A stretch of 64,000 bases of DNA from Culex pipiens pallens (taxonomy: Eukaryota; Arthropoda; Insecta; Diptera; Culicidae). The position numbers were made by a program, and so were the translations under genes. The DNA lies in NCBI RefSeq assembly GCF_016801865.2, contig NC_068938.1, positions 199,743,077 to 199,807,076 on the forward strand. Reading direction: 5' to 3'. Shown here piece after piece: positions 44,001 through 53,585 of this stretch; positions within the stretch are counted from its first letter, which is position 1, and every line of letters starts with the position of its first letter. The notes beneath the pieces are model-generated. The model had not been told where the DNA came from. It worked only from the letters and a program-made list of their open reading frames with translations, and searched no databases.

Positions 44001-44055
44001 TTTCGATGTCCTCCTCGGAATCACCGGAGAATATTTCCTCAATCGTGTCCGCCAT
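38062..44055 (-). CDS. DRC10: Dynein regulatory complex subunit 10-like (IQCD homologue), five exons
   Basis: Exons (minus): 44055-43696, 43638-43540, 43496-43186, 38608-38300, 38242-38062; phases match throughout and give 419 residues. The third exon's acceptor could also be 43478. The N-terminal part (VEFNIQINRVTLILQEMSETLEVL) is helical. Long coiled coils follow (NERNIKEIVKIEQVLQEKQTSF..., ENRLKKAKLTQQLKLLLNKYDKDAGE). The end is an IQ-like motif (RAARVLQRAWRSVAERKRK) and a basic RRGGRRGKGKK tail. Order and tail fit IQCD/DRC10 better than its relative IQCG/DRC9. The protein belongs to the nexin link of motile axonemes, in insects mainly sperm flagella and chordotonal cilia. It shares a promoter with DRC2. 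The 4.6-kb third intron holds a 3.1-kb insertion. Confidence 0.82.
38891..41980. mobile_element. 3.1-kb insertion flanked by 22-bp direct repeats
   Basis: The sequence AAAGGCGATCTAATATGC (plus AAAT) occurs at 38869-38890 and again at 41981-42002. The insert starts with (ATGT)5 and, read on the minus strand, ends in (ACAT)n like a non-LTR tail. Inside are an open stretch at 39371-39750 and GC-richer islands at about 39080-39270 and 41430-41940. I cannot name the element. It lies in the large DRC10 intron. Confidence 0.6.
39371..39730 (-). CDS. Open protein-like stretch of unknown identity inside the 3.1-kb insertion
   Basis: About 120 open codons on the minus strand, from after a stop near 39740 to a stop at 39371. 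The most protein-like part is GRGLSTFAFGTAFCRMPIAIKFWSKIFSTLEEAQQKLANVYKSM, followed by a hydrophilic Glu/Asn-rich tail. There is no convincing ATG at its start, so it would be an internal exon, a gene fragment carried by the insertion, or a pseudogene. I do not recognise the family. It lies in the DRC10 intron in the same orientation but is not needed for that gene's frame, because exons 3 and 4 join in phase without it. Confidence 0.3.
42003..43185 (-). other. Rest of the DRC10 third intron
   Basis: AT-rich, no feature recognised. Confidence 0.5.
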
Positions 44056-44313
44056 CGCGTGGGTTTTACTTTAAACTAAAATGTCTTACCAACAAGCTTC
44101 ACGGGTCGTATCGATTAAACGTGGTCGTTACGCGCGTTTCGAGGACCTGTTGAAGGGTTCCCCCCATTTCAGGCCGTTTCCTCAGCAACACCCCAATTAA
44201 AAACTTTGTTTAACAAACGAAATAACTAGAATTAGAGGATTTAGTTCACATTTGCTGGTCAGTTGGTGCAATTTAATTATTCGGAAAAAGTAATCGTTTA
44301 AAAACACTTCAAA
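44056..44313. promoter_or_regulatory. Bidirectional promoter of DRC10 and DRC2
   Basis: 258 bp between the two start codons of divergently transcribed nexin-dynein regulatory complex genes. Contains an RFX X-box at 44176-44189. Confidence 0.75.
44176..44189 (+). promoter_or_regulatory. RFX X-box
   Basis: GTTTCCTCAGCAAC fits the X-box consensus RYYNYY-N(1-3)-RRNRAC with a 2-nt spacer. It lies midway between the DRC10 and DRC2 starts (133 and 125 bp). RFX factors control cilium genes in animals, including chordotonal neurons of flies. Confidence 0.65.
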
Positions 44314-47300
44314 ATGGGCAAGAAAAAGGGAGGAAACAAGAACAAACTGGCCAAGATGTCCGAGGAGGAACGGGCCAGGTACCTCCAGCATCGGGCAGAC
44401 ATGGAAGAGGAAGCTAGGCGCCGGAAGCAGCAACTGATTGCCACTTTTATGAAGGTATGTACTTGAAGAAAATATTTTATGTGTTTAGGCCTGGGTATAG
44501 GCGACTCACCGTTTGCCTCGTCAAAGATCTAAATAATTTTGAAAAGTATTGTTCTATACGATAAAAGTGCTGAAAATTTAAACTTCATAGCACTCATTTG
44601 AGTTCTGTTATTCTTGGTACAGAAATGTAGAAATTTTCCGTCGTAATTTCTATCGTAATGTCCATATAGTGTGTATGTATGATTTCTATCTACCATCGAC
44701 AAATTATAACTTACAGTTGTAGAAGAACAGTATCTAACTCCATCGTGCCTCTAATGTTGCCATATTAGCACTTTTATGCTCAGTTACAGCTCATAAAAAA
44801 AAAACGTTACTTAATCCACCTTAAGGTAGTTGGTGCCTTCTTCACATTTATGTTGTATCGAGAAATTAAAAAAGAGAGATGTGAGCCGGTAACATGGAGT
44901 GAAATTTTCGCATCTATCATGGTAAACACCTTGACAGAAAGTTTAACTCCATGTTGCACTTTTAAATTCTCGATTTACAAATTATTTTAAGTTTTTTTTT
45001 GAATAACATAATTTTTTTTTTTTCATTTTATTTTATTATTTTTTTTCATTTATTTTTTATAATTATTGTTTTATCAGAACAGAAATTTTCAATTCTTTTT
45101 TAACCAACTCTCAAAATAAAGGAGAAAGGGGGGGGGCTGTAATTGAATTTGAAAGTGCTGATATGCCAACATTAGGTGCACGATGGAATTGCATGCTGTC
45201 CCCCTAGTTTCAGTAAACAATGTCTTATGAGTTGTATATTTCAGTAAAAAGTTTGTGTAAATCTTTGTCGAGACAAAATGAAGTATTTGGCAACATAATT
45301 AATACAGACTTTTTCCAGAAGAGTCGCAGACACTGCTTAAGCAATGTGGCAACCGGGCGATATGCATACTGTGCGACTCTCGCGCGTAAGCAAAAAGACC
45401 CGTCCTTAGAGTTTATTCAAAAATCACCCTTTTTTGTAGCTACAAAAAACTTTTTCATGGCATAACTTTAAAAATACTTCACTACACAGAATAAAATTTA
45501 ATAGGGTCCCCAAAACGAACAGAATAAGGCGGATCCGGCCAAAATCGGTTCAGCCAGTTCTGAGATAATCGTGTGGAAAAAAATCATGTCTACACACATC
45601 CTCACAGACATTTGTTCAGAATTTGATTCTGAGTCGATAGGTATAAGTGAAGGTATACCTAGGTAGGCTAGGAGGTGTATTTAAGAAGTTCATTTCGAGT
45701 GATTTTATAGCTTTGCCTCAGTGAGGTGAGGAAGTCAAAACGTTTTCAACTGAAAACGAATGAAAAATAGCTCAATAGGAAGTGAGCAAGTAAGTTTCTA
45801 TCAAAATATTTACAAAATAAGTTGTGAAAATCAGCAAATTGTATGGAGTTAGGAGCGAGTACATAACCTGCCAAACATACGAGAATTTTCTCTACGATTT
45901 AAATTTTTATCTCGATCGTGGATCCCGAAATTACGATCAAAATTTGTAATTTCAAAAATTCAATAAAAAATAAAGATAGAAAAAATTAAAAAAAAACACA
46001 ATTTTAAAACATTTAAAGATTTGAAAGATTAAAAGAAAAATATTTCTTTTTTAAAAAGCTATATTTTTTAATTTAAAAAAAAGCAGATTCTAAAAATTTT
46101 AAGAATAAAAAAATACTTAACATTGAATTATTTGGTACATAGTACCAAATCTAAAAATCTAAAAAAAAACTTAAATATTAAATAAGATCGCTGCAAATAA
46201 TTTTAATTTTTCATGGCATTTTTTTAATTTATTTTTTTATTTTTTGATATTATTTATTTGTATTTAATTGATGCTTCGCTTCGAACACATATCGACATTT
46301 TCTCGATCGTTAGTCGTGGTTTTGTGGATAGAGGATCGAGAAATTAAGATCAAATAACTTGAATCTAATATGGACATTTGAATCTAATAGGCGACAAAAA
46401 AGGAAACTTTTTTGCATTATCCTCAATATTACCTATAGACAGCAAATTGATCAGAAAACCCCATCCCAATGTACAGATTTTTAGATATTTTCACACCACT
46501 TTTCTATGGATAGCTGCCAAAACTGCATGGAGACTAGGGTGGTTCAAATTTAAGTTTTCGTCATCGATTACTTACTTACTTTTACTGCTCGTACAACCTC
46601 CGGGTCATGAGCTGTCTCCAGATGCGCTGCCACTGAACTCGGTCTAGGGCTGCTACTCTCCAATTCCGACTCGGAACTCCCACACTTCTCAGATCTTCCT
46701 CCACTTGGTCTAACCACCTCGCACGTTGCGCCCCCCTCCGCCGCGTTCCAACCGGCTCCGAATTAAACACCAACTTCACCGGATTGATAGTCTGGTTCGG
46801 TTGGCGCGCATCCAGCGCGTCCGGCATTCTTGCGACGTGTCCGGCCCACCGGATTCGGCCAGCCTTGGCGACCTTCCGAATACTTGGCTTGCCGTAGAGT
46901 TGCGCCAGCTCGTGGTTCATCCTTCTCCTCCATACAGTGTTCACACGCACGCCGCCAAAGATCGTCCTAAGCACTCGCCGTTCAAAAACTTCAAGCGCTT
47001 GCAGGTCCTCCTCGAGCATCGTCCACGTCTCGTGCCCGTAGAGGACGACGGGTCTTATCAGCGTTTCGTACATGGTACACTTTGTACGCCGGGAAAGGTG
47101 ACCAGACCGTAAGGTCTTGTGGAGTCCGTAGTAGGCACGACTACCGGTGATGATACGCCTCCGAATTTCTCTGCTGCAGTTGTTGTCCGACGTCACCAAC
47201 GATCCGAGGTACACAAACTCCTCCACAACCTCGAACTCGTCGCCGTCGATCGTCACGCTCGGTCCTATGCGAGTCCTAAGGGACTCGGTTCCTCCTGCCA

Positions 47301-50300
47301 GCAGATACTTCGTCTTCGCAACATTCACTTTCAATCCAACCTTATCCGCTTCCCGCTTCAATTCGGTGTACCGCCTGGCCACATCCTCGAACGTTCTGCC
47401 GACAATGTCCATGTCGTCGGCGTAGCAGATGAACTGGTTGGACCGGTTGATGATCGTGCCCCGCATGTTGAAGCCCGCCCGCCTCATAACACCTTCAAGC
47501 CCAATGTTGAAACAGAGGCCGGAGATACCGTCGCCTTGTCGCAGTCCCTTGCGCGATTCGATCGGGTCGGACATCGCTCCCGAAATCTTCACGCTGCACC
47601 GTGCCCCGTCCATCGTCGATTTCACCAGTCTGATCAGCTTCCCGGGAAAGCCGTTCTCGTACATGATCTTCCATAGCTCTTCGCGATCGACCGAGTCGTA
47701 CGCGGCTTTGAAATCGATGAACAGGTGGTGCGTCGGGATCTGGTACTCGCGACATTTTTGGAGGATTTGGCGCAGCAAAAAGATTTGGTCCGTCGTCGAT
47801 TTCCCCTCCACGAAACCGGCTTGGTACGTCCCTACGAAATCCTTTGCTCGCTCCGACAGACGACAGAAGATGATCTGAGACAGCACTTTGTAGGCCGCGT
47901 TGAGAATAGTGATGGCTCGATAGTTCTCACATTCCAACTTGTCCCCCTTCTTGTAGATCGGGCATATTACTCCCTCTTTCCACTCCTCCGGTAGCTGTTC
48001 TGTGTCCCAGACCTTGACTATCAGCCGGTGTAGACAGGCCGCCAGCTTGTCCGGGCCCATCTTGATGAGTTCAGCACCGATACCATCCTTACCCGCTGCT
48101 TTGTTGTTCTTCAGCTTCTTGATGGCATCCTTAACCTCCCTCATCGTGGGTGCTGGCTCGTCCTCGCCGTCCACCATACCGCTGACGTCGTTTCCCCGGT
48201 CGCCTTGGTACTCCGCCTCTGGGCCGTTCAGGTGCTCGTCGAAGTGCTGCTTCCACCTTTCGATCACCTCACGCTCGTCCGTCAAGATGCCTCCGTCCTT
48301 ATCCCGGCACATTTCGGCCCGCGGCATGAAGCCAGTCCGGGATTGGCTAAGTTTCTTGTAGAACTTACGCGTTTCGTTGGAGCGATACAGCTGTTCCATG
48401 TCCTGGCACTCCAACTCTTCCAGGCGGCGCTTCTTGTCCCGAAAGAGATGGGTTTGCTGTCTTCGCAACTGTTTATACGACTCCTTGTTCCCACGGGTGT
48501 TGTGCAGCAGCCACTTGTCCCGCGCTGCTTTCTTCTCGTCCCAAATCGCCTGACATTCCTCGTCGAACCAGCCGTTCCGTCGAACTCGGGCCACGTACCC
48601 GATGGCGCTCGATGCCGCTGCGTTGATGGCTGCTTCCATGTGGCTCCAGCAGGCCTCCAGAGGGGCTTCGGCGAGCTCGCCCTCGTCAGGCAACGCAGCA
48701 TCGAGTTCCCGCGCGTACTGGGTAGCGACCTCCGGATCCTTGAGTCGCTCCAGATTATACCGCTGCGGGCGACGGTACCGGATCTTGTTGACCTCGGACA
48801 GGCGTTGGCGCAGCTTTGCCACCACCAGGTAGTGGTCCGAGTCGATGTCCGCGCCACGGTAGGTTCTGACGTCGATTATGTCCGAGAAGTGCCGACCATC
48901 GATGAGAACATGGTCGATTTGCGTCTCCGTGTCATTAGGTGATCTCCAGGTGTACTTGTATAGGGGGGTGTGCTGGAAGAAAGTACTACGAATGGCCATG
49001 TTTCGGGAGGTAGCGAAATCGATGAGTCGTAGGCCGTTCTCGTTCGTCTGCTGGTGGGCGCTGAACCTCCCAATAACCGGTCTAAACTCCTCCTCCTGGC
49101 CAACTTGAGCGTTCAAATCGCCGATGACAATCTTGGCATCGTGTTTTGGACACTTCCTGTACTCGCGGTCAAGAAGCTCGTAGAAAGCGTCCTTGTCATC
49201 GGCGTCGCTTCCCATGTGCGGGCTGTGCACGTTGATAATGCTCAGATTGAAGAATCGGCCCTTGATTCTCAACCGGCACATTCTGTCGTTGACTGGCCAC
49301 CACCCAATCACGCGCTTCGCCATTTCGCCCAGCACGATAAAAGCTGTCCCCAGCTCGTGTGTATCGCCGCCGCTCCAGTACATAGTATAACCCCCGTACT
49401 CTCGGTGGTCCTTCCCCGTCCAGCACACCTCCTGCAGCGCCACGACTTCGAGGCCGCGGACCCGCAATTCGTTGGAAAGAATGCGGTCGCTCCCATCGAA
49501 ATTGAGAGACCTGCAGTTCCACGTCCCGAGTTTCCAATCCCTGGATCCCCGAAAATCGGGTCGGCGATTGGATCGGCTCGCATCTGGAGCTCTCTGCACT
49601 TGGTTTTTACGGCGGGTGCGTGTAGCCATCACCAACCCCCTGTCTCGCCGGAGGACCGTCGTACCAGGACTGTTTAGAGTCCCACCCTGGCACTGGGACT
49701 GTTAGTCAGCCGCCCCTAACCTGGGGAACAGACGCTGTTCCGAGCCGCCATCGTCATCGATTACTGGTTTTAATTGTGTGGATCTAAAAAATTGTACGGA
49801 AAATATGTTTGGGATGAGATGCTCGAATTTCTGAAATTCAGGATGTTTGAATAACTCTAATGATTGCTTATATGAACGAACCAATTATGTAAAACTTCAA
49901 TGTCCGGATATGAAGAATTTTGTACTCTCATATTTTTATTTAGCTTGCTGAGATTCCTATCTAGATATTTCAAATCTAGAGTTTTTTTTTCGAAAAGGTC
50001 CAATAAACCAAATTTCCAGTTTTTGCTTTTTGGGTGTTTTTGAAACCGCCTTGAGTCAGGGGTATTAAAAAACACCCAAAAAGCAAAAACTGAAAATTTG
50101 GTTTATTGGACCTTTTCAAAAAAAAAAACTTTTTTTTTGGTTTATTGGACCTTTTCAAACTCCAGAAATATTTTCCTCAAAATTTATCCCCACCAGAACA
50201 AACTGAAGCGCGAGGATGCCTTTTCGAGGCTCAACCTGGCCAAAATCAACCAGGAGTGGCGATCGATTTTGCGCAACATAAAGTGCAAGGAAATGCGCAA

Positions 50301-52862
50301 CGAGATCGAACAGGTGGAAAAGATGTGCACCGAGTGCATCGAAAACAAGAACGGCATCATTCGCCGGCTCCTCTGCGATCTGGACGAATCAGAGGAAATT
50401 TACTCGACCATGCTGCACGCCCACATGGAGAAGATCGAGAAGATCATGAGCGTCCACGCGGATCGGTTGCGCTTCCTCACGAAGCTGTACGAGGTCGAGA
50501 AGCGGGAGATCATCGAGAACTACGACTTGGAGATCGCGAACTATAAGGCGAAGAAGTTTGGGCTGCAAAAGGAGCTGGAGTGCGTGTTTTACGGATTGGC
50601 GGAAAAGTCGAGGATCGATCGGCGGCAGGCCGAGGAGGAGCACATGGCCAAGAAGGATGAGCTGAAGAACTCGGTAAGTTGCTCTTTTATTTGTCTTGTG
50701 GGTGCAGTGTGGAGGGACATTGCGTATTGCTTGCGTGTGCGGGTTAAATCTTAACTTCTAGAACATAATCGCTTCGTTTTCCCAATCGTTGCAGTTGGCT
50801 TGACCCCTTTCAGCGAGACACGTGACGAACTTCATCGAGTAGTCACACTTGTCCTTGAGTTTGTTGTCCATGCCGATCATGTGGAAGCACTCCTGGATAG
50901 AGTCTATGTAAAAGTCCTTCAGCTCGTGGTCTCGCAGATCTTTGGTGACTACGTGGAGAACCTTGTGCTTGTCCGGGAATCCTTCGCTGTTGGTCATTTT
51001 CATCTCCTGGAAGAAACACTGCATCAGGCAGGCTCGATCACGTTCCGGGTTTTCGGAGGAGTTGGTTGAGCTGTTGTTAGCGCCAGGGTTCATGAAGGTC
51101 TCCCGATCGCGGTTGTAGCGATCGTTTTGCTGATAGCTGTAACCGTAACCACCTTGAGATCCATCGTTGTAGTACTGCCGTTTGTATCGTCCGCTCTGCT
51201 GGTTCCGTCCATCACCACCTCTTCTACCCGGCCCATGCCCATAGTAGTCCCAATCCTGGTCTCGATCATTGCTCTTCTTCCGGTTGCGTCCCTCACCCAT
51301 ACGACGATCATCGTTCCTTCCGGAAGATCGCGATCCTCCGTTCCTATCGCCATCACTGTTCTTACCCCTCGCGTCATTCCGATGCGATCCCTCACTCTGC
51401 TTGGCACCGTTTTTACCGTCCTGCTCATCACTCTCCGTATCCGAGTACGATGAGTCGTAATCCTCGTACTCGTCGCTGCTCTTGTTCTCCGCTTCGGTCG
51501 TAATCTGTTTCATGCAGACCCGGATCACCTTCCGCACCTCATCGCTGGACGGTCCATCTTCGGTGCGGCATTTGAGTGCCGCGGTGTCCCGCAGGAAGGC
51601 TAGCAGTGCCACCAGCACGAACAGCAGGACCACCCGGCGGTGATCTCCTATGGCACTCATGCCAAGCGGTATTCACTCATCACTGAGCGAAGCTCACTTG
51701 ACAGCGGTTGCGGAACGTTGACTGTGCGACCGTGATCGTTACGAATCGGTGTTTTATAGGGCGAGATGATCTCTCGGTGGGACAATCAGTGTCAACTTGT
51801 TGTCACTCAAGTAGATCATGGTTTAGCGCGTAATTGGAGTATTGTAATGTTCTATTATGTAATTCACAATTAAATCGCATTTTACAGATGATCTTGAAGC
51901 TGGAAATGATCACAAAGGAGCGCGAACGTCACATGGAAAAGCTGTGGAAGGAGTTTCAGAAGGTGCTCAACACGTATCTACGCAACACGGAAGAGTATCG
52001 CAACGAGTACAGCAAACTGCGTGATCAGGACTCGAATGACACGCGCCACATCCAGAACCACTACGTGGAGGTCGCACGGCTGAGCGATTTGATAGCGAAC
52101 CTCCGACTGAAGCTGACGACAATCCGAGATGAGCACGAGTTCAACGTGAAGCAGCTGCAAAAGTCCAAGATGGAACTGCAGGAACGCGTTCGGAACGTCA
52201 AGCAGGAAATGGAAATCGGACTCAAGATGGACGAGGAGAAGCTGAAACAGCTGGCCGTGTGTAGTAACGGAGCGCTCAAGTATTTGCAAAATTTGCTCAA
52301 GCGAGGCAACGCCATCCTCCAGATTGCGACGTTCTGCAAGAAGTTTGAGACGGAAAACGAAAGTCTGCTTCCGTTTGTTCACAGTGCAGTGAAGAGGCAG
52401 ATGTTTGAGGTGGACGAGGATGAGCTAAAGGAACCGTCGACGGAGTTTGACGTGTTCAAGAAGGAGACGTTCGGTATAGCGAAAAAGTTTGAAAACTTCT
52501 GGATGAGATTCAACAAGGCGCGTATCGATTGCGCATGTCTTCAGGAGGAGAAGCAGCAACTGCTGGAGGAGAACGAACGGCTGAAGAGTCAGCTGAAGGA
52601 ATACCTGATCACGGTCAACATAAGCAACGGGGGATCGCTGGAGTCAAACGAAACGCTGCTGGCTCAGCGGCCAAGTTCCATGAAGGTCGAGAAGGTGATG
52701 CATATAGATTTGAAGCTAAAGGCCGTTAGATTCAGCAAAAATGGGCAACGCAGACCTGTTACGTGCATTGAGGGTAATTTGAGCAATGCGATTAGAAACG
52801 ATAGGTTGCTTGAGATTAAGAATAAACCAACTGAGCTGTATTCAGTTGTTCAGCAGTCCTAA
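44314..52862 (+). CDS. DRC2: Dynein regulatory complex subunit 2 (CCDC65 homologue), three exons
   Basis: Exons 44314-44454, 50197-50673 and 51888-52862, all phase 0, 530 residues. The N-terminus MGKKKGGNKNKLAKMSEEERARYLQ and the first exon end (LIATFMK) match CCDC65. Exon 2 carries REDAFSRLNLAKINQEWRSILRNIK; exon 3 has ERHMEKLWKEFQKVLNTYLRNTEEYRNEY, SNGALKYLQNLLKRGNAIL, CKKFETENESLLPF and FENFWMRFNKARID. It is a coiled-coil protein along its length and acts in the base plate of the nexin-dynein regulatory complex, assembled early for motile axonemes. Intron 1 (5.7 kb) contains a full RTE element; intron 2 contains an antisense odorant-binding protein gene. DRC10 is divergent on the other side of the promoter. 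Confidence 0.95.
44455..46557 (+). other. First part of DRC2 intron 1
   Basis: AT-rich. 44810-44860 has a GGCACCAACTACCTTAAGGTGGATTAAG-type motif also found (inverted) near 6178-6212, and 45420-45740 looks like an old dispersed repeat (GAATTTGATTCTGAGTCGAT). No gene. Confidence 0.45.
46573..49750 (-). mobile_element. Full-length RTE-clade non-LTR retrotransposon with TSD
   Basis: 3178 bp, flanked by the perfect 15-bp repeat TCGTCATCGATTACT at 46558-46572 and 49751-49765. One long intact frame. The 3' end (low coordinates) is not poly(A) but short AGTA repeats (GTAAAAGTAAGTA on the minus strand), as in RTE elements. It is inserted antisense in DRC2 intron 1. Confidence 0.93.
46582..49635 (-). 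CDS. RTE endonuclease-reverse transcriptase polyprotein
   Basis: 1017 residues, uninterrupted. The N-terminal APE-like endonuclease has LGTWNCRSL, ALQEVCWTG, INVHSPHMGSDAD, VIGDLNAQVG and DSDHYLVVAKL. The RT core has AAGKDGIGAELIK, YRAITILNAAYKVLSQI, GFVEGKSTTDQIFLL, IDFKAAYDSVDREELWKIM, GLRQGDGISGLCFN and FICYADDMDIVG. The C-terminal part has YGHETWTM...RVLRTIFGG...LAQLYGKP...RIRWAGHVARM. The single-ORF layout without gag and the YADD box fit the RTE clade. It ends nine bases from the element's 3' edge. Confidence 0.95.
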   Translation of the reverse strand: MVMATRTRRKNQVQRAPDASRSNRRPDFRGSRDWKLGTWNCRSLNFDGSDRILSNELRVRGLEVVALQEVCWTGKDHREYGGYTMYWSGGDTHELGTAFIVLGEMAKRVIGWWPVNDRMCRLRIKGRFFNLSIINVHSPHMGSDADDKDAFYELLDREYRKCPKHDAKIVIGDLNAQVGQEEEFRPVIGRFSAHQQTNENGLRLIDFATSRNMAIRSTFFQHTPLYKYTWRSPNDTETQIDHVLIDGRHFSDIIDVRTYRGADIDSDHYLVVAKLRQRLSEVNKIRYRRPQRYNLERLKDPEVATQYARELDAALPDEGELAEAPLEACWSHMEAAINAAASSAIGYVARVRRNGWFDEECQAIWDEKKAARDKWLLHNTRGNKESYKQLRRQQTHLFRDKKRRLEELECQDMEQLYRSNETRKFYKKLSQSRTGFMPRAEMCRDKDGGILTDEREVIERWKQHFDEHLNGPEAEYQGDRGNDVSGMVDGEDEPAPTMREVKDAIKKLKNNKAAGKDGIGAELIKMGPDKLAACLHRLIVKVWDTEQLPEEWKEGVICPIYKKGDKLECENYRAITILNAAYKVLSQIIFCRLSERAKDFVGTYQAGFVEGKSTTDQIFLLRQILQKCREYQIPTHHLFIDFKAAYDSVDREELWKIMYENGFPGKLIRLVKSTMDGARCSVKISGAMSDPIESRKGLRQGDGISGLCFNIGLEGVMRRAGFNMRGTIINRSNQFICYADDMDIVGRTFEDVARRYTELKREADKVGLKVNVAKTKYLLAGGTESLRTRIGPSVTIDGDEFEVVEEFVYLGSLVTSDNNCSREIRRRIITGSRAYYGLHKTLRSGHLSRRTKCTMYETLIRPVVLYGHETWTMLEEDLQALEVFERRVLRTIFGGVRVNTVWRRRMNHELAQLYGKPSIRKVAKAGRIRWAGHVARMPDALDARQPNQTINPVKLVFNSEPVGTRRRGAQRARWLDQVEEDLRSVGVPSRNWRVAALDRVQWQRIWRQLMTRRLYEQ
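49993..50118. repeat. Near-perfect 48-bp hairpin just before DRC2 exon 2
   Basis: The arms 49993-50040 and 50071-50118 are inverted copies with one mismatch and a 30-nt loop. A third, partial arm (GGTTTATTGGACCTTTTCAA) follows at 50138-50157, about 40 bp from the exon 2 acceptor. A related GGACCAATAAAC motif occurs near 5028. Confidence 0.75.
50758..51660 (-). CDS. Odorant-binding protein with a ~180-residue insertion between C1 and C2
   Basis: 300 residues, single exon. A signal peptide covers about 1-28 (VVLLFVLVALLAFL). The PBP/GOBP cysteine pattern is C1 (RVCMKQIT), C2-X3-C3 (ACLMQC), C4 (ECFHM), then X13 to C5 and C5-X8-C6 (CDYSMKFVTC). Extra cysteines occur near both mature ends (LKC, NC). 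Between C1 and C2, normally 25-30 residues, lies a long hydrophilic Ser/Asp/Arg/Gly/Tyr-rich insert. Long C1-C2 inserts recall the conserved Obp59a group, but that assignment is from memory. The product is secreted and probably binds small hydrophobic ligands. It is nested antisense in DRC2 intron 2 with its own TATA box. Confidence 0.85.
   Translation of the reverse strand: MSAIGDHRRVVLLFVLVALLAFLRDTAALKCRTEDGPSSDEVRKVIRVCMKQITTEAENKSSDEYEDYDSSYSDTESDEQDGKNGAKQSEGSHRNDARGKNSDGDRNGGSRSSGRNDDRRMGEGRNRKKSNDRDQDWDYYGHGPGRRGGDGRNQQSGRYKRQYYNDGSQGGYGYSYQQNDRYNRDRETFMNPGANNSSTNSSENPERDRACLMQCFFQEMKMTNSEGFPDKHKVLHVVTKDLRDHELKDFYIDSIQECFHMIGMDNKLKDKCDYSMKFVTCLAERGQANCNDWENEAIMF
51752..51758 (-). promoter_or_regulatory. 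TATA box of the odorant-binding protein gene
   Basis: Minus strand TATAAAA, 92 bp upstream of the ATG. A CACAGTC initiator-like site lies about 30 bp downstream. Confidence 0.6.
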
Positions 52863-53567
52863 AACGGTTTTGAAAAAAACCTCTGAATTGAAGAAAATTA
52901 ATTCTAGAACTTCAATTGATTAACAATATGTCAAAAGAAGAGAACCTAAAAAAATAAACAAAAATTATCATGATCATAAATTAATAGAATAAAAAAAAAT
53001 GATTTAATAAATATATAATAGAAAAAATTAAACATATAATATAATTCAAAAAAAATCCCAAAGTTGATATTTTTTTTTTCAAATCTTACAAGGCTGGTAC
53101 AAATTTTATTTAAAGTTTTTGTCCCTCCTTCAAAGTTGGCCCGAAAAATCAGGGGGCAAAAAAATATTTTTACAAAAAACTTCATTATTTTTATGAAAAT
53201 TTAAGTGCAATTAGTTAAAATCTATTTAAAATGAATTCCCCTGCGTTTAGAATCATTTTTAGCATGTTTGGGTTGATTTAAAAATCTTTTGAATTTTTGA
53301 AAATTTTCCATGTCTACTATCGCTAAAGTTCTTTTTCGCTAAAATTTTTGTTTTCGTCAAATTTTACATTTTTTGAAAACTTTTATTGCAAAACAACTGA
53401 ACTAGTGTAAAATACATTTTAAAACACTTTTTCCATGCAAATGTTGGAACTATGGCATGTTATTTTAATATTTATATTTTTTTTGCCCTCCCATCAACTC
53501 CGGCCAGAGCCGAGGAACAAAAACTTTAAAAAATATTAGCATCGGCCTAGTTTATTAAAAAAAATCT
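52863..53567. other. Intergenic, nothing recognised
   Basis: AT-rich sequence 3' of DRC2 with no gene-like content. Confidence 0.5.
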
Positions 53568-53585
53568 AAAAAATTATTGAAATTC

